From NCBI GenBank assembly GCA_021229015.1, contig CM037785.1, positions 41,102,766-41,166,765 on the forward strand: DNA of 64,000 bases, read 5' to 3'. Below the pieces are notes generated by a model, which worked only from the letters and a program-made list of their open reading frames with translations, was not told where the DNA came from and made no database searches. The translations under genes were made by a program, and so were the position numbers. The DNA comes from Solen grandis. Lineage: Eukaryota; Mollusca; Bivalvia; Adapedonta; Solenidae. Positions within the stretch are counted from its first letter, which is position 1; the number at the start of each line of letters is the position of its first letter. Of this stretch, positions 12,491 to 24,426 are shown in pieces.

Positions 12491-14337
12491 AATGCAGGGC
12501 CTTTTTAACAGTTTTGAGGAAGGCGCACTAAGCTTTTTTTGTGGGGAAAAACAAAGCCATTTTCACAAATTGAAGGAAATTTCTACCATGTTTATGAGCA
12601 TAAATCGGTCTCTGCACTCTGGAAACCGGTTTCAACGTTGTAACATGTTACTTCATAAGTAATTTGTTTTCAATGAAATAATCTTTCATATAACTATTGG
12701 CAAAGTATGATTGTGTAAATAAGGTTGAATTAGCTTCGTAATTATTGTTCACTGCCCAGGTTTCTCCATAAGCAGCTGCCCCCTCTCCAAATTTGATGGG
12801 GATTTTTATCTGAGGGAGGGGAATTTAGGAGGGTATATAGGTTAATGGCATGGGGAAGTAGCCTGTAACTGGCTACTGTAAAGAAGGGTATAAATGCCCT
12901 GGAATGGGTGTGGATTAAGGCTGTGAGAGGAATGAGAGATGGATTGAGTAGGTAAGTTAAGGATTGAGAGTTGACAGGAAATTGTGGACTAGAAAGAGTT
13001 TAAGAGAGAGTTCATAAGTTGTGAAGTTAGATGGAAGGATAGAAGATTAGCGCTGAGAAAGGTTGAGGAGAGGTTTAGGCATGAAGAGATTTGGGTTTAG
13101 GAGGAACTTAGGATTTATATTTGTAAGTAGAAGGCGGACACTTAGTACATTGTGAGAAAAGAAGTAGTTGATTAAAGAAACATTACAGAAGCAAGAGGCT
13201 TGAAATGAATCATAAGACATTCCCTGAGAGAGAGAAAGATAGATAGGTAAAGAGAGACAGTAAGACCTGGTGAAAGGAAAAAGGGTCCGGTTACAATATT
13301 CACTATTAGATAAATGTACATTCCATGACATCAAAGATGAATAAATTAGACTGCATAGTGTAACCTGTTTCAAAAACAGGAAGTGTTAATTGGAACACAT
13401 TTGTCACCTGCTGAAATAAGCATGACTGGAAAGTTTGACAGACAGACAGACAAAAAGGCAACAGAGATGAACAAAAGGGGGGAAAAATGTGTTTAATATT
13501 ACTAGAAAATGGTAAAACATTCCCACTGTATTTGGGAGCATTCTTTAAGAGACTTAATTCTTGAAACTTTTTTACATACATATATCATCACATATATATC
13601 TATTAAATGTTATTTTTCTAACTTCTAATTGGCTAATTGAAAATAAATTATAATTACCGTTCATTTCTTTCCACCTCAAGCTCATGGATATATATTGCTT
13701 CTAATACTTCTATCTCCTCTTGCAGGATGCTACAAGCAAATAATGGTAAAAATCAATATCTTTCATATATTTTCAAGAATATGGGGTCGGTGGAATAATA
13801 TGTCCACCTTGTGAAAGCACATGGGTGATTTTCTAAATCAAATGGGTATTTTTCATTCATGGGGGGGGGGGGGGGGGGTCCGCCACTCCAGTCAGGGTTT
13901 TATCTCACCATTATGGGAACATGACCCGACCCCCAGAATTGGGAATTTTTCACATCGTTTTAGACAAAATTGGGAAAAATCATACTACATTAATTTATAT
14001 ATAAAATAAAAAAAAAAATAATAAAAATATAAGGTTCATTCAGCCCGTGTATCACTCGGACTCGCTACTTTTGATCCCAAACAAATTGTAAAAATGGCAG
14101 TTATTTTATCTTTTCATTTTTTTTTGTTCCTTGAATTGGGAATTTTTCTCCAAAATTGGAAAAAAAACATGCTTTTTGTGATTGAGAGTACGACCCAATG
14201 TCAGTCGTCAAAATGGGCAAAAAAAAAAGCCTGCTAGTAATGGTCCAAAGTGGGCCCTGGACCAGCAGTCACTCATATAAGTAGTACTGACCTTATCCAA
14301 CACTGCCTAAATTAGCAAGTAATCAAATCGCACAAAT
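12491..14337. other. Stretch without recognisable gene
   Basis: About 12870-13270 is strikingly purine-rich on the plus strand. An (AGAC)n run lies at 13438-13452. There is an 18-19 base G homopolymer at about 13861-13879, where length may be assembly error. A hairpin GGTCCAAAGTGGGCCCTGGACC-like structure lies near 14246-14267. Nothing here supports a gene. Confidence 0.4.
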
Positions 14338-14339
14338 AA

Positions 14340-14480
14340 CAAGAGCTGTCAGAGGACAGCACACTTGACTATTCCAACGCCTTGACTGTATTATTGATTC
14401 TGTATCATGATCTGCATGTTCAAATGGAAAATGGATAGAGTTATGGATGAACTGAATGGATGACCGCTGGCACAGGTATT
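14340..14480 (-). mobile_element. Family B 3'-end fragment
   Basis: CAAGAGCTGTCAGAGGACAG, then CACACTTGACTATTC, matches the hairpin end of family B with one change in the subTIR. The sequence after about 14390 does not match the family B core. It is either a truncated copy or another subfamily sharing the end. The right boundary is not determined. Confidence 0.6.
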
Positions 14481-16596
14481 TGACACGGACTTCAAAAAAT
14501 ATCAGTTAAGGCTATATACTACATATAAGATTATCAGGTATATAGGGCCTATATAGACATATACCTGCAACTGCCGGTCGAGTTAGCAGCTATATATATA
14601 TTTTTTTTCACTGTACAGTGACTCAGTACTGCACAACTAGACCGTGATGATAAAAGTGATAAATTATTATTCACTGTTCCATCTATAGTCGTTCCTCGCT
14701 ACTTGCCGAATGTAAGATTAGCACCAGATGAGATGTTTACCCGCTCAGTATTATGTGTGCTTCATGATTCTTACGATGAGACGGATCCAGTCTTAAGTCA
14801 CCTGATATCAAAGTCTGCCATTTATCTGACATTTTATCTGCCAATTTAGCTTTTTTGGTGATATACTGGTTTTTGGTTAAGCCCACAGCTAATCAGTGGC
14901 AAATATTGTGTGTCCATCTAGCAGGTGTGCGTAGGTTTAAATAATGGCTTTGTATTGTCCTGATAAAGAAAACACAATGCCATCCTAAATTGAACTTAGC
15001 CCTAAAAAAAGTCCTTGAATTTCTTCTTTCATTTCCTGTGCTACATGATTTAAAGGAAAAATTGAAGTTAAGGAAGTTTTGACCTGGAGAAATGTGCAAC
15101 CATAGCAAACCAGTATAGTTTGTCCTCTTCGTAATCAGGTTATCCCTTCCATATGCAAATGCTGAAAAACAGCATTCACTTCACACTTCATAGTTTAGAA
15201 ATATCATGGAAGAACATTTTTGTAGCCTTCAGCTTGTTAAACATTTATAAAACTGTACTTATGGAAAATCAATAACAGCGTTTCTGTACTTACTAAAAAA
15301 TTAAAAATTCACTGAAAATAGAAAGTAATCAGAATTCGCGAATCAGATGTCTATCCTACAGTACTTGAAACTTTGCTGCTGAAGACTCATGCTCCTGTCA
15401 TTTTCTATTCATGTAAAATGAAAAAACAAATATATGCTCACTGCCATTCATTTTTCCTTCTGAAAAATAACGTTTACAATATTTACAATAGTTGTCAACA
15501 AACCTTTCAAGTGAATCCGTCATCTTCGTTTACCAACTTCCGGTGGGTGTACCTATGCGTATTGTACTTTACTCATACCACAAACACACAAACACACACA
15601 CACTCTATACTTTTGATTATGACTGGCCAGAATGGGAGGTCGGGAACATTTAGTTTCTAAAATAATCATTGTGATACATGTACTATATTTTGAAACAGAT
15701 ATTTACAGATAAAACATGTTGATGACTTATTGAACATATGACTGAAATCCAACAGCGAAGTTTTTTTTAACTTTCACTGACTTAAATATCATATGGGGGC
15801 ATGCCAAGTCCGGTGAAAATGAACTAAGATGCTATTGATGGTGTTCTTGAAAATGGCATAAGATAATTAAGATTTATGGTGGCAATAAGACGATTACTAT
15901 TTTGTTATGTTTGCCAATTTAATTTGTTGAGCATGGATGTGTACAATGTTATAATAAGAAAAATAATTTATAACATAACGTGCTATGATAAAGCAGGGTC
16001 TCTTAATACTATGTATATATATGCATATATAAGCTGCACTACTCAAGTTGAGGACGGTGAGATATAAGTGTTTTATGCAGTTTCTTTATATATTTTTATC
16101 ATAACATTTGATGTTTCTATTAATAAATTTCAAAATATTGCAGGCACATTTTCTTCTTTTTTTTCAACTAAAATATTTTTGCTGGTGACTCATCGGACGC
16201 ATTTTTCATGAGTTGCAATTTTAAGTTATGCTATATGTTATGAAGTTTGTATGACCTATAATAACCAACAAATCTGTCTATGCTCAAAACTATATAGTAC
16301 CTACTTTCTGAGCATTCGTTTCTCTTCTTTGAAAACCGAATAACCTTTCAATTTTATAAAAATGATCGAACGATAAAACAACTCTACAAGACAGGTTAGC
16401 TGAGATTAAGCAAAAGTGTTGAAAAAAATCATATTTGTGTCAAAAATAAATATGTAAGGGTCACAATAACTGTCTGTGTCATAAAAGCACATGACAACTA
16501 ATTCCTCGATGTTATTGCGTAACCATCACTTTACCTTGCGGATGAATATAGTTTGTTTTGATTTAAAGATGACTCGTAAAAAAAATTGATGGTAAA
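14481..16596. other. Stretch without recognisable gene
   Basis: AT-rich sequence with a (CA)n run at 15580-15602 and no convincing open frame, RNA gene or repeat. Exons of a split gene could be missed here by eye. Confidence 0.4.
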
Positions 16597-16754
16597 TATG
16601 CAGGTTTCGTTCATTTCATTTTATGGTGTTAAAATAACCAATGTAGAAAGCTTGAAGTCCGGTACAAATCCGTGTAACATACTAATAATCACATCGACCT
16701 CAGATACCCCCAGGGGTTATTTGTTACACCATAAAATGACCGAAACCTGTATAT
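16597..16754. mobile_element. Foldback MITE, ~158 bp
   Basis: Left arm ATGCAGGTTTCG...TTTTATGGTGTTAAAATAACC (about 16597-16640) is mirrored by GGTTATTTGTTACACCATAAAA...CGAAACCTGTAT (about 16713-16754), with one small indel. The loop is about 70 bp. No coding content. Confidence 0.65.
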
Positions 16755-17239
16755 CTACTATTCGAAAATAGTTAGCAGCCACTGACCTCCGCAGCAAATT
16801 TGCATAATTACTTCAATCTAAAAATAGATACTGTAGTGTACCGTGTTAGATAAGGTACTGAGTACAAATAAAAGCGCTGAGAGAATAGGATTGTCGCATT
16901 TCTTTGGTTTATCAAAGTCATTTTCATAAACGGGTATTACATTTTCAAGCGATGTCAATAAACCCAATGTTATAAACCCTGCGTTGTTTCAATGGACTGC
17001 TATCAATTAGCACATCGTAACTCTTGCTCTCCCTATTTCTCCCACCCACAGTTTTATAAGGTTTCCAGCAATATGCATATCAAAATCAAATGGAAGCAAA
17101 TCTAAAACAACAATCTTTTATTATTTAATTTAAATTTCTGGCCAAATTTAAGTTACCGAGCAGATCTGCAGCTCGCCATACCCTATTTCACTTGAGACAC
17201 ACATAACTTCAGTGCCTTCAGCATTTTGATACAGATTCA

Positions 17240-19420
17240 AATCACCTCACATTTATAGGATTGAATTCCATCGACCAATTTGTTCCCAAATTTGTAAGTT
17301 ATTAAGATCTCCTTGAAGTTTTTCTGAGTCAGTGGATGAATTTATAGTAAAGTATACAATTGTATCATTTGCAAAAAGTCTAACTTTACTGTTGACGTAA
17401 TCTGGTAGTCTGGTACCCGATCTTACTACACAGAGTAGTAAGCTCGGGTACCAGACTAGTAATTTGGCAGATTATCAGCCTTGAACAGTATCAGACTGTT
17501 TTCTATTTCTGTGGAAAGCGTGTATCCAGGAGATAACTGATATATCTGTTTCAAGTTTTATGAAATAAAAGATTATTATCAACTTTATCAAAAGCTTTAG
17601 AAAAATCCATGGCGATAGCATCTGTATGCTTTTCAGCTTCAAGTAAGTCAAATATTTCTTGGGTGATTGATAAAAGTTGTGTGTTCACAGCTATTTTTTG
17701 CTCGAAAACCATGTTGAAAGGAGGTGAGAAGATGTTTTGCGTCATAATAATTGATACAAGAATGTGATGCATAAGCTTTGACGAGACACATGTCTACAAG
17801 AGAATTAGGCCTATAGTTAATAGCTTTAAATTTAAGTCCTTTTTGGTAAACTGGTGCAACAATAGCGGTTTTTCATTCAGTTGGAACTATTCCAGTTCCT
17901 AGTGATGATTTAAATACATTGGCTAGAAATTTTGCTAATTCGTTACAAAGCCCTTTTTGTAGTCTGGGAGACAGTTTTATCAGGTGTTGAGGCTTAATAT
18001 AGGTTTAGTTTATCAAACAATTTCAAATTTCCATCGTCAGTAATTTTTATTTCAGATATTGCATTTTTTCATGTTTTGAAAAGGTTAAATTCACATTGTT
18101 TTTTTAGCCTTATAGGTCTAGGTTTAGAAAACACTGATTCATTTTTTTATAGTTGCTTCAGTTTGCAACAGGATCAGTAAAGATTTTCTTCTCTGATTTC
18201 AAGGGGCGACACCATCATTATCAGTTTTCTTATGCTTTACAAAAGAAAATAAGAACACTTTTGACATAAGCGTCAAACAATCGGGTCAAAGGACTATTTT
18301 TGTTGGCGTGTAATATCTGTTTCGCTGCCCCATTGGTACTTGGTACTTGCTTCTTTACTTAACGCAGTAACACATGGGGAACCGGCATGTGAAAAAAAGA
18401 CTGCATTTTCAGAGGGTCCCTATAAATGACGTTTGCTCCTACTGGATGGTGAAGGTGATTTTAGCATAATTACAATAAGATTAAATCGAAGAAAATAACT
18501 GTTAATACAAAAAGTTTAAAAAAAATAATGTAGTATAATAAGTTTTATATACTCATATGTTGTTATCAAACGGCAAGTACGTGTATACTTGTTTTTGTGT
18601 AAGTACAATATAACACTCCGCAGATAAAACCTAAGACGTTAAACTAAATTTTAATTTCACCTGTTATAATCATTAATACAGAAACTGCAAGAAAAAACGA
18701 GAGACGTATTTCTATGTTAATATTTTTTCCATGTAAAGACAGACACGAAGAAACGCACGACACTGTTTAGCAATTTAAAACCGGAATCATTTCCTATTTT
18801 TCCCTTGTCAGGGTATCCAGTCAAAGTGATCCCAATTATTTGTTGTTGTTGTTTCTGAAAAGTGGTTTTCAGGTTGACAAATTTTTTAATCAGTTTAGAA
18901 TAAGTTTTGCTTAGATTTTGAATACAATATGTCTCTTTTATTAATCACTTTGATAATTTTCCAAGTGATCCAGGGTAGGTCGCATTTTGGTTTCGTAATT
19001 TTTGTTAGCCAGTATATGTACATTCATTTAATCTTTAAGGCAGTTTCATAAATTATCTGGATCAGTATTATGCATTTCTCAAATCCTTTTTCTAAGCGTT
19101 GATTTAATTCAGTTTTGAAGAGTCTCTGATTTCTTTTTTGAATATACTCAATTTCACGTTCTACTTTACAGGGTCTGCCATTTTTTTAATATTTTTCACA
19201 AGAAAATCATTGCTGTGATCTGAAGAACCTAGAGTTGGAAGATTTTTTGTAGAGTAGAGTTTACTTGACTGGTTTGTTTTTTCTCTAGTAGGAATCTTTA
19301 CTGCTTGGTCTAGGTTGATATTTGTAAGATAAGCCATAAAGAGTTCATAGATTGATTTGAATTTGCAAGAATCTTTGGCTGTTAACGGGCACACACTGGG
19401 AATACCAGCTGCTTAAGGTT
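17240..19420 (-). pseudogene. Decayed CR1/jockey-type LINE (endonuclease tail and reverse transcriptase)
   Basis: Fragments in several frames lie in the order expected of a LINE read on the minus strand. About 19394-19161 gives LPTLGSSDHS, which resembles the end of an AP-type endonuclease. About 18000-17810 gives LCNELAKFLANVFKSSLGTG and an AINYRP-like segment of the reverse-transcriptase fingers. 17690-17555 gives LLSITQEIF and AMDFSKAFDKVD, the first palm motif. About 17400-17260 gives VRLFANDTIVYFTINS, the catalytic FADDT motif with the first Asp changed to Asn. Stops and frameshifts interrupt it, so it is dead. The mutated FANDT would abolish activity in any case. A palindromic insertion at 17407-17453 interrupts the palm. 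Confidence 0.8.
17407..17453. repeat. 47-bp palindrome inserted in LINE remnant
   Basis: AGTCTGGTACCCGA and CTTACTAC at the left are mirrored by GTAGTAAG and CGGGTACCAGACT at the right, around a 5-base loop. It falls between the FANDT block and upstream reverse-transcriptase sequence. Confidence 0.7.
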
Positions 19421-19789
19421 ATTATAATTGGAAGCGGAGATCTTTAGACTGGAAGATTCTACAACATATTAATTAATTTACCTTTTAGAGATTTTTTTCC
19501 CGATTTGACAGAAAGGTAGAGCTCTAATTAAATCTAAATATACAGTTGTTATGGTAACACATATAAATATATCATGATACCCACATCTTTCTCATAACCC
19601 AAACCATTTCTTTGATCAAAACACTATTGTGTGTCTGTTGAAATATTATTTCCTAAGTTAGATCTTATATAGATCGAGTTTGTTTAACTTTATTCTGTTT
19701 TTGTAGACAGAGAGAATCAAAAACGAAAGAAAGAGCAGTTTTTAATGACCACATCTGGAATCTGCATCAATATTTTGATCTCAATATAA

Positions 19790-20160
19790 AATAAATCGAA
19801 GGCATTGAAAAAGGTACAAAGAAGAGCAACTGAACAAGTCACAACACTAAAAAATATTAGGAGGACTACAAAAATTAAATATGCCAATATCGAAATAGCG
19901 CCGTATACGGGGTAACATGATTGAAACATACAAAATAACAACAGGAACCATGAAGGCTTGTTGGAACCCAACCAGGGGACACAAATACAAACTGAAAAAG
20001 TGTAGATTAGGCGTACGTAAATATTCATTTACATATAGAATAGTTGATCTGTGGAAAATATCTTCTGAGTCAGTCATTGAATCAAAAATATCAAATAATA
20101 ATCAGATAATTTCTAGAAAAAAAATAAAGAAGCAAAATATGTTTATAAAGCATCAATAAT
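19790..20160 (+). pseudogene. 3' fragment of a LINE ORF2 (C-terminal region)
   Basis: Upstream of 19917 the frame reads KVQRRATEQVTTLKNI, and after a frameshift MIETYKITTG, TRGHKYKLKK, VRKYSFTYRIVDLW. This is the conserved C-terminal tail of CR1/jockey-group ORF2 proteins (QRRATK..., RGDMIETYK..., RGHKYKL..., RKYSFS.RVV..WN). Only the last ~120 codons remain. It lies in opposite orientation to the LINE at 17240-19420, so it is a separate 5'-truncated insertion. Confidence 0.75.
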
Positions 20161-20227
20161 CACAAAAACGGACGTCACACGAAACCAATTAGAGTAGGAC
20201 CAAAAAAAAAAAAAAAAAAAAATAGTT

Positions 20228-20345
20228 CAGTTTCTGGTCTCTCGACCGACCCTCTTCTCTAACGACCGACCCTAAGGTGTTTTTTTACCTTTCGGTCTTT
20301 TAAAAAAAATATTTCCCCATTTTTTACCTTTCGTTTCACGTAAAA

Positions 20346-20377
<32 letters not shown>

Positions 20378-20433
20378 AATAAAATACCGACCTGCCGACC
20401 CACTTTTTTTATTTGCTGGAGACCAGAAACACA
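20228..20433. mobile_element. MITE with TTTCTGGTCTC terminal inverted repeats
   Basis: TTTCTGGTCTC (20231-20241) is inverted as GAGACCAGAAA (20419-20429). Inside are repeated GACCGACCC motifs on one side and GACCTGCCGACCC on the other, plus a (TA)n run at 20346-20372. A poly-A run (20200-20221) lies just outside. Non-coding. Confidence 0.65.
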
Positions 20434-21936
20434 ATTCTTTTGGCTTAGACAAAATGGAGTTGGATATAGTGGCAGAACTGCCAGTGCCCACAGAAGATCC
20501 TAAGGTATCCTAAGGTAATTAATAGCATACTCATTTTTGTACCATTTTTGGGAGAAAGAAAAGTGTCATTTCGATTATTTTTGTTCCAGGTCGTGGTCCT
20601 TTGATTTTTGGAAGATTTGAAGAAGTTTACACTCAGAATAATATTATTGGGTTTAACCAAAGCATCAGTTACAGCCAGAGACATTAACTCAAAAGAAGCG
20701 CTACTCGGCGAGATCTCGGCACGATTCTCGTAGGTGCACGTTAGAACGAGAGTAATTATTCACCCTAAAACAAAGATGGCCTTTAAACGAGAGGTATACA
20801 TGTGTGTAATTTTACTTCAATTTATACTTGCATCATTCCTGAATTTATGAAAGCTTATTGTACCAAAATTGGACTACAAATAAAAAAAGCTTTGTTAAAA
20901 ATCCCAAAAGACTTTTTTCTATAGTGGCTGCTTTAATATTCCATCAAGAAAATGCAATCACGCTTCACACATCATTTAAAGATTATCTACTTACCGAATG
21001 ATCGTATAGCTGACGTTAAATGCTGTTAAATGACAAACAAGAAGTATCTTGAAAAAAGATACACGGTCGTGGTGTATTAATTTATCTAGTGTTTATTCTG
21101 TATCCAGATAAGAGGACATTTGACACTTGTAAGTATTATGAATGTCTTTCAAGCGTTCAAAATGATATATAGAGCGGATATGAAATTGCTGACGATCGGA
21201 CAGACGAACGACCAGTTCACAACATAATACGTCCCTTCAGAATGTGCGATTTCCAGGATACGAAAGGGGTCTGAAGGTTTCAAATCCGACATGCGTTTTT
21301 CATCCTTTAGATATGGTTTTGTTTGTGTAGTTGAATTAATTCCTTTGAACGTTAAAACATGTATTAAAATATTTCTGTCGAAAAATCGATGTTTTAGAAA
21401 TGTATATACATATATATACAAAGCGAACAAGCTGATCTCTTTTCCGGATGGATAATTCGATTTTTAAGTCGACCAGTCAAAACTTACAGTATTCATTAGC
21501 CGTTTAGTGATCTTCACCTTTAGGTTTAGACAGGAAAAACAACAACGGGCGAAAAAGTTCAAAGAATATAAATTGAATGAATAATAGACTCTAATAATTA
21601 AATTGACATCAAGAGTAAACAAGATTTTCATAACAAAATACAAATTTTGCGTAGAAGTAACCCGCAAAATAAGTGTTATAACTTAAAGATGCCGTTCGAT
21701 TTTTTGAGTGTTTGAGAAAACTGTTAACATAAAGATAAAAATCAGGGTATAGCCGATAACAATATTCCATTCCGCGAAGGCTGCGACAGGTCTAATACGT
21801 AAGTATGAAATTACCTGGGGGAAAAAATTGGTCTGTATCGAAGCCATATTGTTAGTACGCGTTATCACAAAAGTCATGTGATTGTATCACTATTAAAATT
21901 TCTCAGTCTAGTTAACGTGTAGGAATGGAAAGAGAG

Positions 21937-22503
21937 TTTTGTTTTCGTGCTATATCGCAGAATAATGCACGGTGTTGTGTTCAGATGCTTTGTAATTAAC
22001 TTGAAAACAGGTATGCATGTACATATCATTGTCGGAGGTTCGATTGTGTGCATTTGTTTGTCGGAGGTTTGTAAAGCCTTTCACTGGTTAAACCGATATG
22101 CATATTCATTTCGGGGCGTTTTGGCGTCATGTTAATAAACCACTCATTCCTACAACTTTCGTGTTTAGATTGCTGCACATCTGGCCTTTACAACGTGCAT
22201 TATTCTGCATAGGCCTTTGTGCGCCCCGAACTTAACACAGTGCATTATTCTGCATAGGCCTTTGTGCGCCCCGAACTTAACACAAAGCATTATTCTGCAT
22301 AGGCCTTTGTGCGCACCCGAACTTAACACAGTGCATTATTCTGCATAGGCCTTTGTGCGCCCTGAACTTATCACAGTGCAGTATTCTGCATAGGCCTTTG
22401 TGCGCACCCGAACTTAACACAGTGCATTATTCTGCACAGGCCTATGTGCGCACCCGAACTTAACACAGTGCATTATTCTGCGATATAGCAGGAAAAACGA
22501 AAC
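21937..22503. mobile_element. TIR element with array of 45-bp repeats
   Basis: Left end: CGTGCTATATCGCAGAATAA then TGCAC (21945-21970). Right end: GTGCATTATTCTGCGATATA then GCAGG (22467-22491). The extended TIR reaches GTTTTCG/CGAAAC. Between about 22195 and 22467 are six to seven direct units of 45-46 bp, each starting GTGCATTATTCTGCATAGGC. Every unit thus repeats the inner part of the right TIR. Confidence 0.75.
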
Positions 22504-22829
22504 TTTATTTCATAAACTAACCAGGAAAATTAATTAGCGACTTAATTGCGGACGAATAACAAAATCAAATACAGCATTGTAATATATCTTTATTTGAAAA
22601 TAAAAGCACAGCGTTGTTACACAATAAGGAATTGAAGTTAATAAGCATTTCACAATAAACCTTTTCCCTTCCTAATAAAATGTCCATATTTTGACATAAT
22701 TATGTTTTTTTGTTGCTCTCGTCTTAAAGGTACTCGTTACTGTACTTTTTCTTCTATAAGTTCATTTTTTTTCTAATGTCCATATTATCGTCTTAAAAAG
22801 AAGATGACATGGAAAAGATTTTTTTTTCG

Positions 22830-23460
22830 GTTTTATACGCCACCGGAGGCGGTTGTATATTGGCGTCATCTTCTCCGTCTGTCCGTCCGTACGTTCGTTT
22901 GTCCGTCCATTTCTTGTGAACGCAACTGTTCCTACTTTTCTGACCCTTTCTTTTCAATACTTTGTCAATGTCATTACTATAATGGGTAAATGTGCATGAA
23001 GCAGCGATTTTCCGGTTCATTGATTTTTGCAAGAGTTGTGTCCTTTGAAACTTAGACTCTTTAGCTTATTGATATAGTTTCTGAAAGTATCATTATGAAA
23101 CTTGGTCAATGTCATAATTATAATGGGTAGATGTGCATGAAGCAGGGATTTTCTGGTTCAGCGATTTTTGAAATAGTTCTGCTTTTCGAAACTTGGTCTC
23201 TCTAGCATATTAACTTTAGAACGCAACTCCTAAGTTTCCGAATTGATCTTGATTAATGTCATAACTATTACGGGTAGAAGTGCATAAAGCAGGGATCATC
23301 CGGTTCAGTGATTTTTGGAAGAGTAATGCTCAGGAGGAAAAAAAAGGGATATATATTGACACTGCCATTTGACCTACCGGTACTTTCATATCGGAAGCCT
23401 CTATAATCTTGATCTTTATATTTTTTGGCAGAGTATATCGTGGCGGTACTGGCACTCTTG
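22830..23460 (+). mobile_element. Family I HINE-like element, copy 1
   Basis: The 5' end is TTTTATACGCCACCGGAGGC, including hairpin CGCCACCGGAGGCG. CCGTC repeats follow (22876-22910), then core units starting GTGAACGCAACT. At the 3' end an imperfect hairpin GTGGCGGTACTGGCAC (23440-23455) is followed by TCTTG and T. It is shorter than copy 2 at 45275-47006 and more decayed. Confidence 0.75.
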
Positions 23461-24317
23461 TTAACCTTATTTGATTGTATTTTGATATTATATACTTTTA
23501 CAATTTTCAAGAAATATGTTTTAACTAACATCAGGGATACATGGGACCAATATTTAACTCATAACTCATACGCATTACATAGGAGGAACACGTGTTAAAA
23601 TATTTGTTGTTGTTTTTTAATTTCACAAAACTGTTCTATATATATATATGAGTATGTGTGTGTGCACGCGCGTCTAAATATATAATATGTGTACATCATA
23701 TATTATCGTAGATCAATATTCTTCCTTTGCCAGATTATTTTTGCAGTTCTATAATCTAAAGTTTACCGGTACTTGCTACAATGCTGAATATCAAGCTGAT
23801 ATTTCACAATATCTTTTCCTTTCTTTGTAAATACCGTGATTCTGAATTATCATTCGTGAATTTTGATTTTGACCCTCTTTGAATGGAAGTTAAATTTTCG
23901 GTTTAGTACATTATTGTTTCTTAGCAAACTTTCTGTGGTATTTATGCATTGTTCACAGGAAAAAAGAAAACAACAACAACAACTACGTATAGACCCATTT
24001 GTAGTTGTTGTGCTATTTACAAAACAGGGTGAGGTTGAGGGGTATACATGCCATCCATTTGTCTAGAAATGAAAGAAAGCAGAATTGTGACAGTTACTTA
24101 TGTACTCGTTTTCATCGTAATTAGAATGTCTCGATTTATTTGTACTCGAAAAAAACCGTGTTTGAAAACAACGGACTACTCAAAAGTTTTATCGCAATAA
24201 TCAAACCGTCAAAAGTTAAAAAAAAAATATGTTCCTTTTAATATGTCATTTGCCTGAAGATAAAAAAAGGCAAGTTTGTGACAGTTATATTTAATCGTCA
24301 TTGCTAGAATGTCTCAT
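23461..24317. other. GPCR downstream flank, partly duplicated
   Basis: About 23980-24430 matches 41830-42110 next to the second GPCR copy, sharing ACTCAAAAGTTTTATC and GACAGTTATAT blocks. Inside this flank a unit of about 175 bp is itself repeated (GTGACAGTTA...ACTCAAAAGTTTTATC at about 24090-24205 and 24278-24360). No gene was seen. Confidence 0.5.
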
Positions 24318-24323
24318 TTTATT
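24318..24323 (-). promoter_or_regulatory. Candidate polyadenylation signal AATAAA for the GPCR
   Basis: TTTATT on the plus strand reads AATAAA on minus, 104 bases downstream of the GPCR stop codon. It is conserved at the equivalent place downstream of the paralogue at 42093. Confidence 0.4.
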
Positions 24324-24426
24324 TGTAAAAAGACTACTCAAAAGTTTTATCCGCAATAATCAAATCTTCAACATAACTTGTATATAATAAATTACAGGTG
24401 GAGATGTCGTGAAATGCTTTAGAACT

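Noticed and set aside
12870..13270. Purine-rich tract as a possible triplex or regulatory region
   Set aside because: Strand asymmetry is clear, but no repeat unit or mirror symmetry could be defined by eye.
13047..13581. Two overlapping minus-strand frames of 91 and 108 codons
   Set aside because: They come from a purine-rich plus strand, which gives long Ser/Leu/Phe-rich frames by composition. No domain or conserved motif.
19717..20077. Minus-strand frames with hydrophobic stretches
   Set aside because: They are the antisense of the plus-strand LINE tail at 19790-20160.
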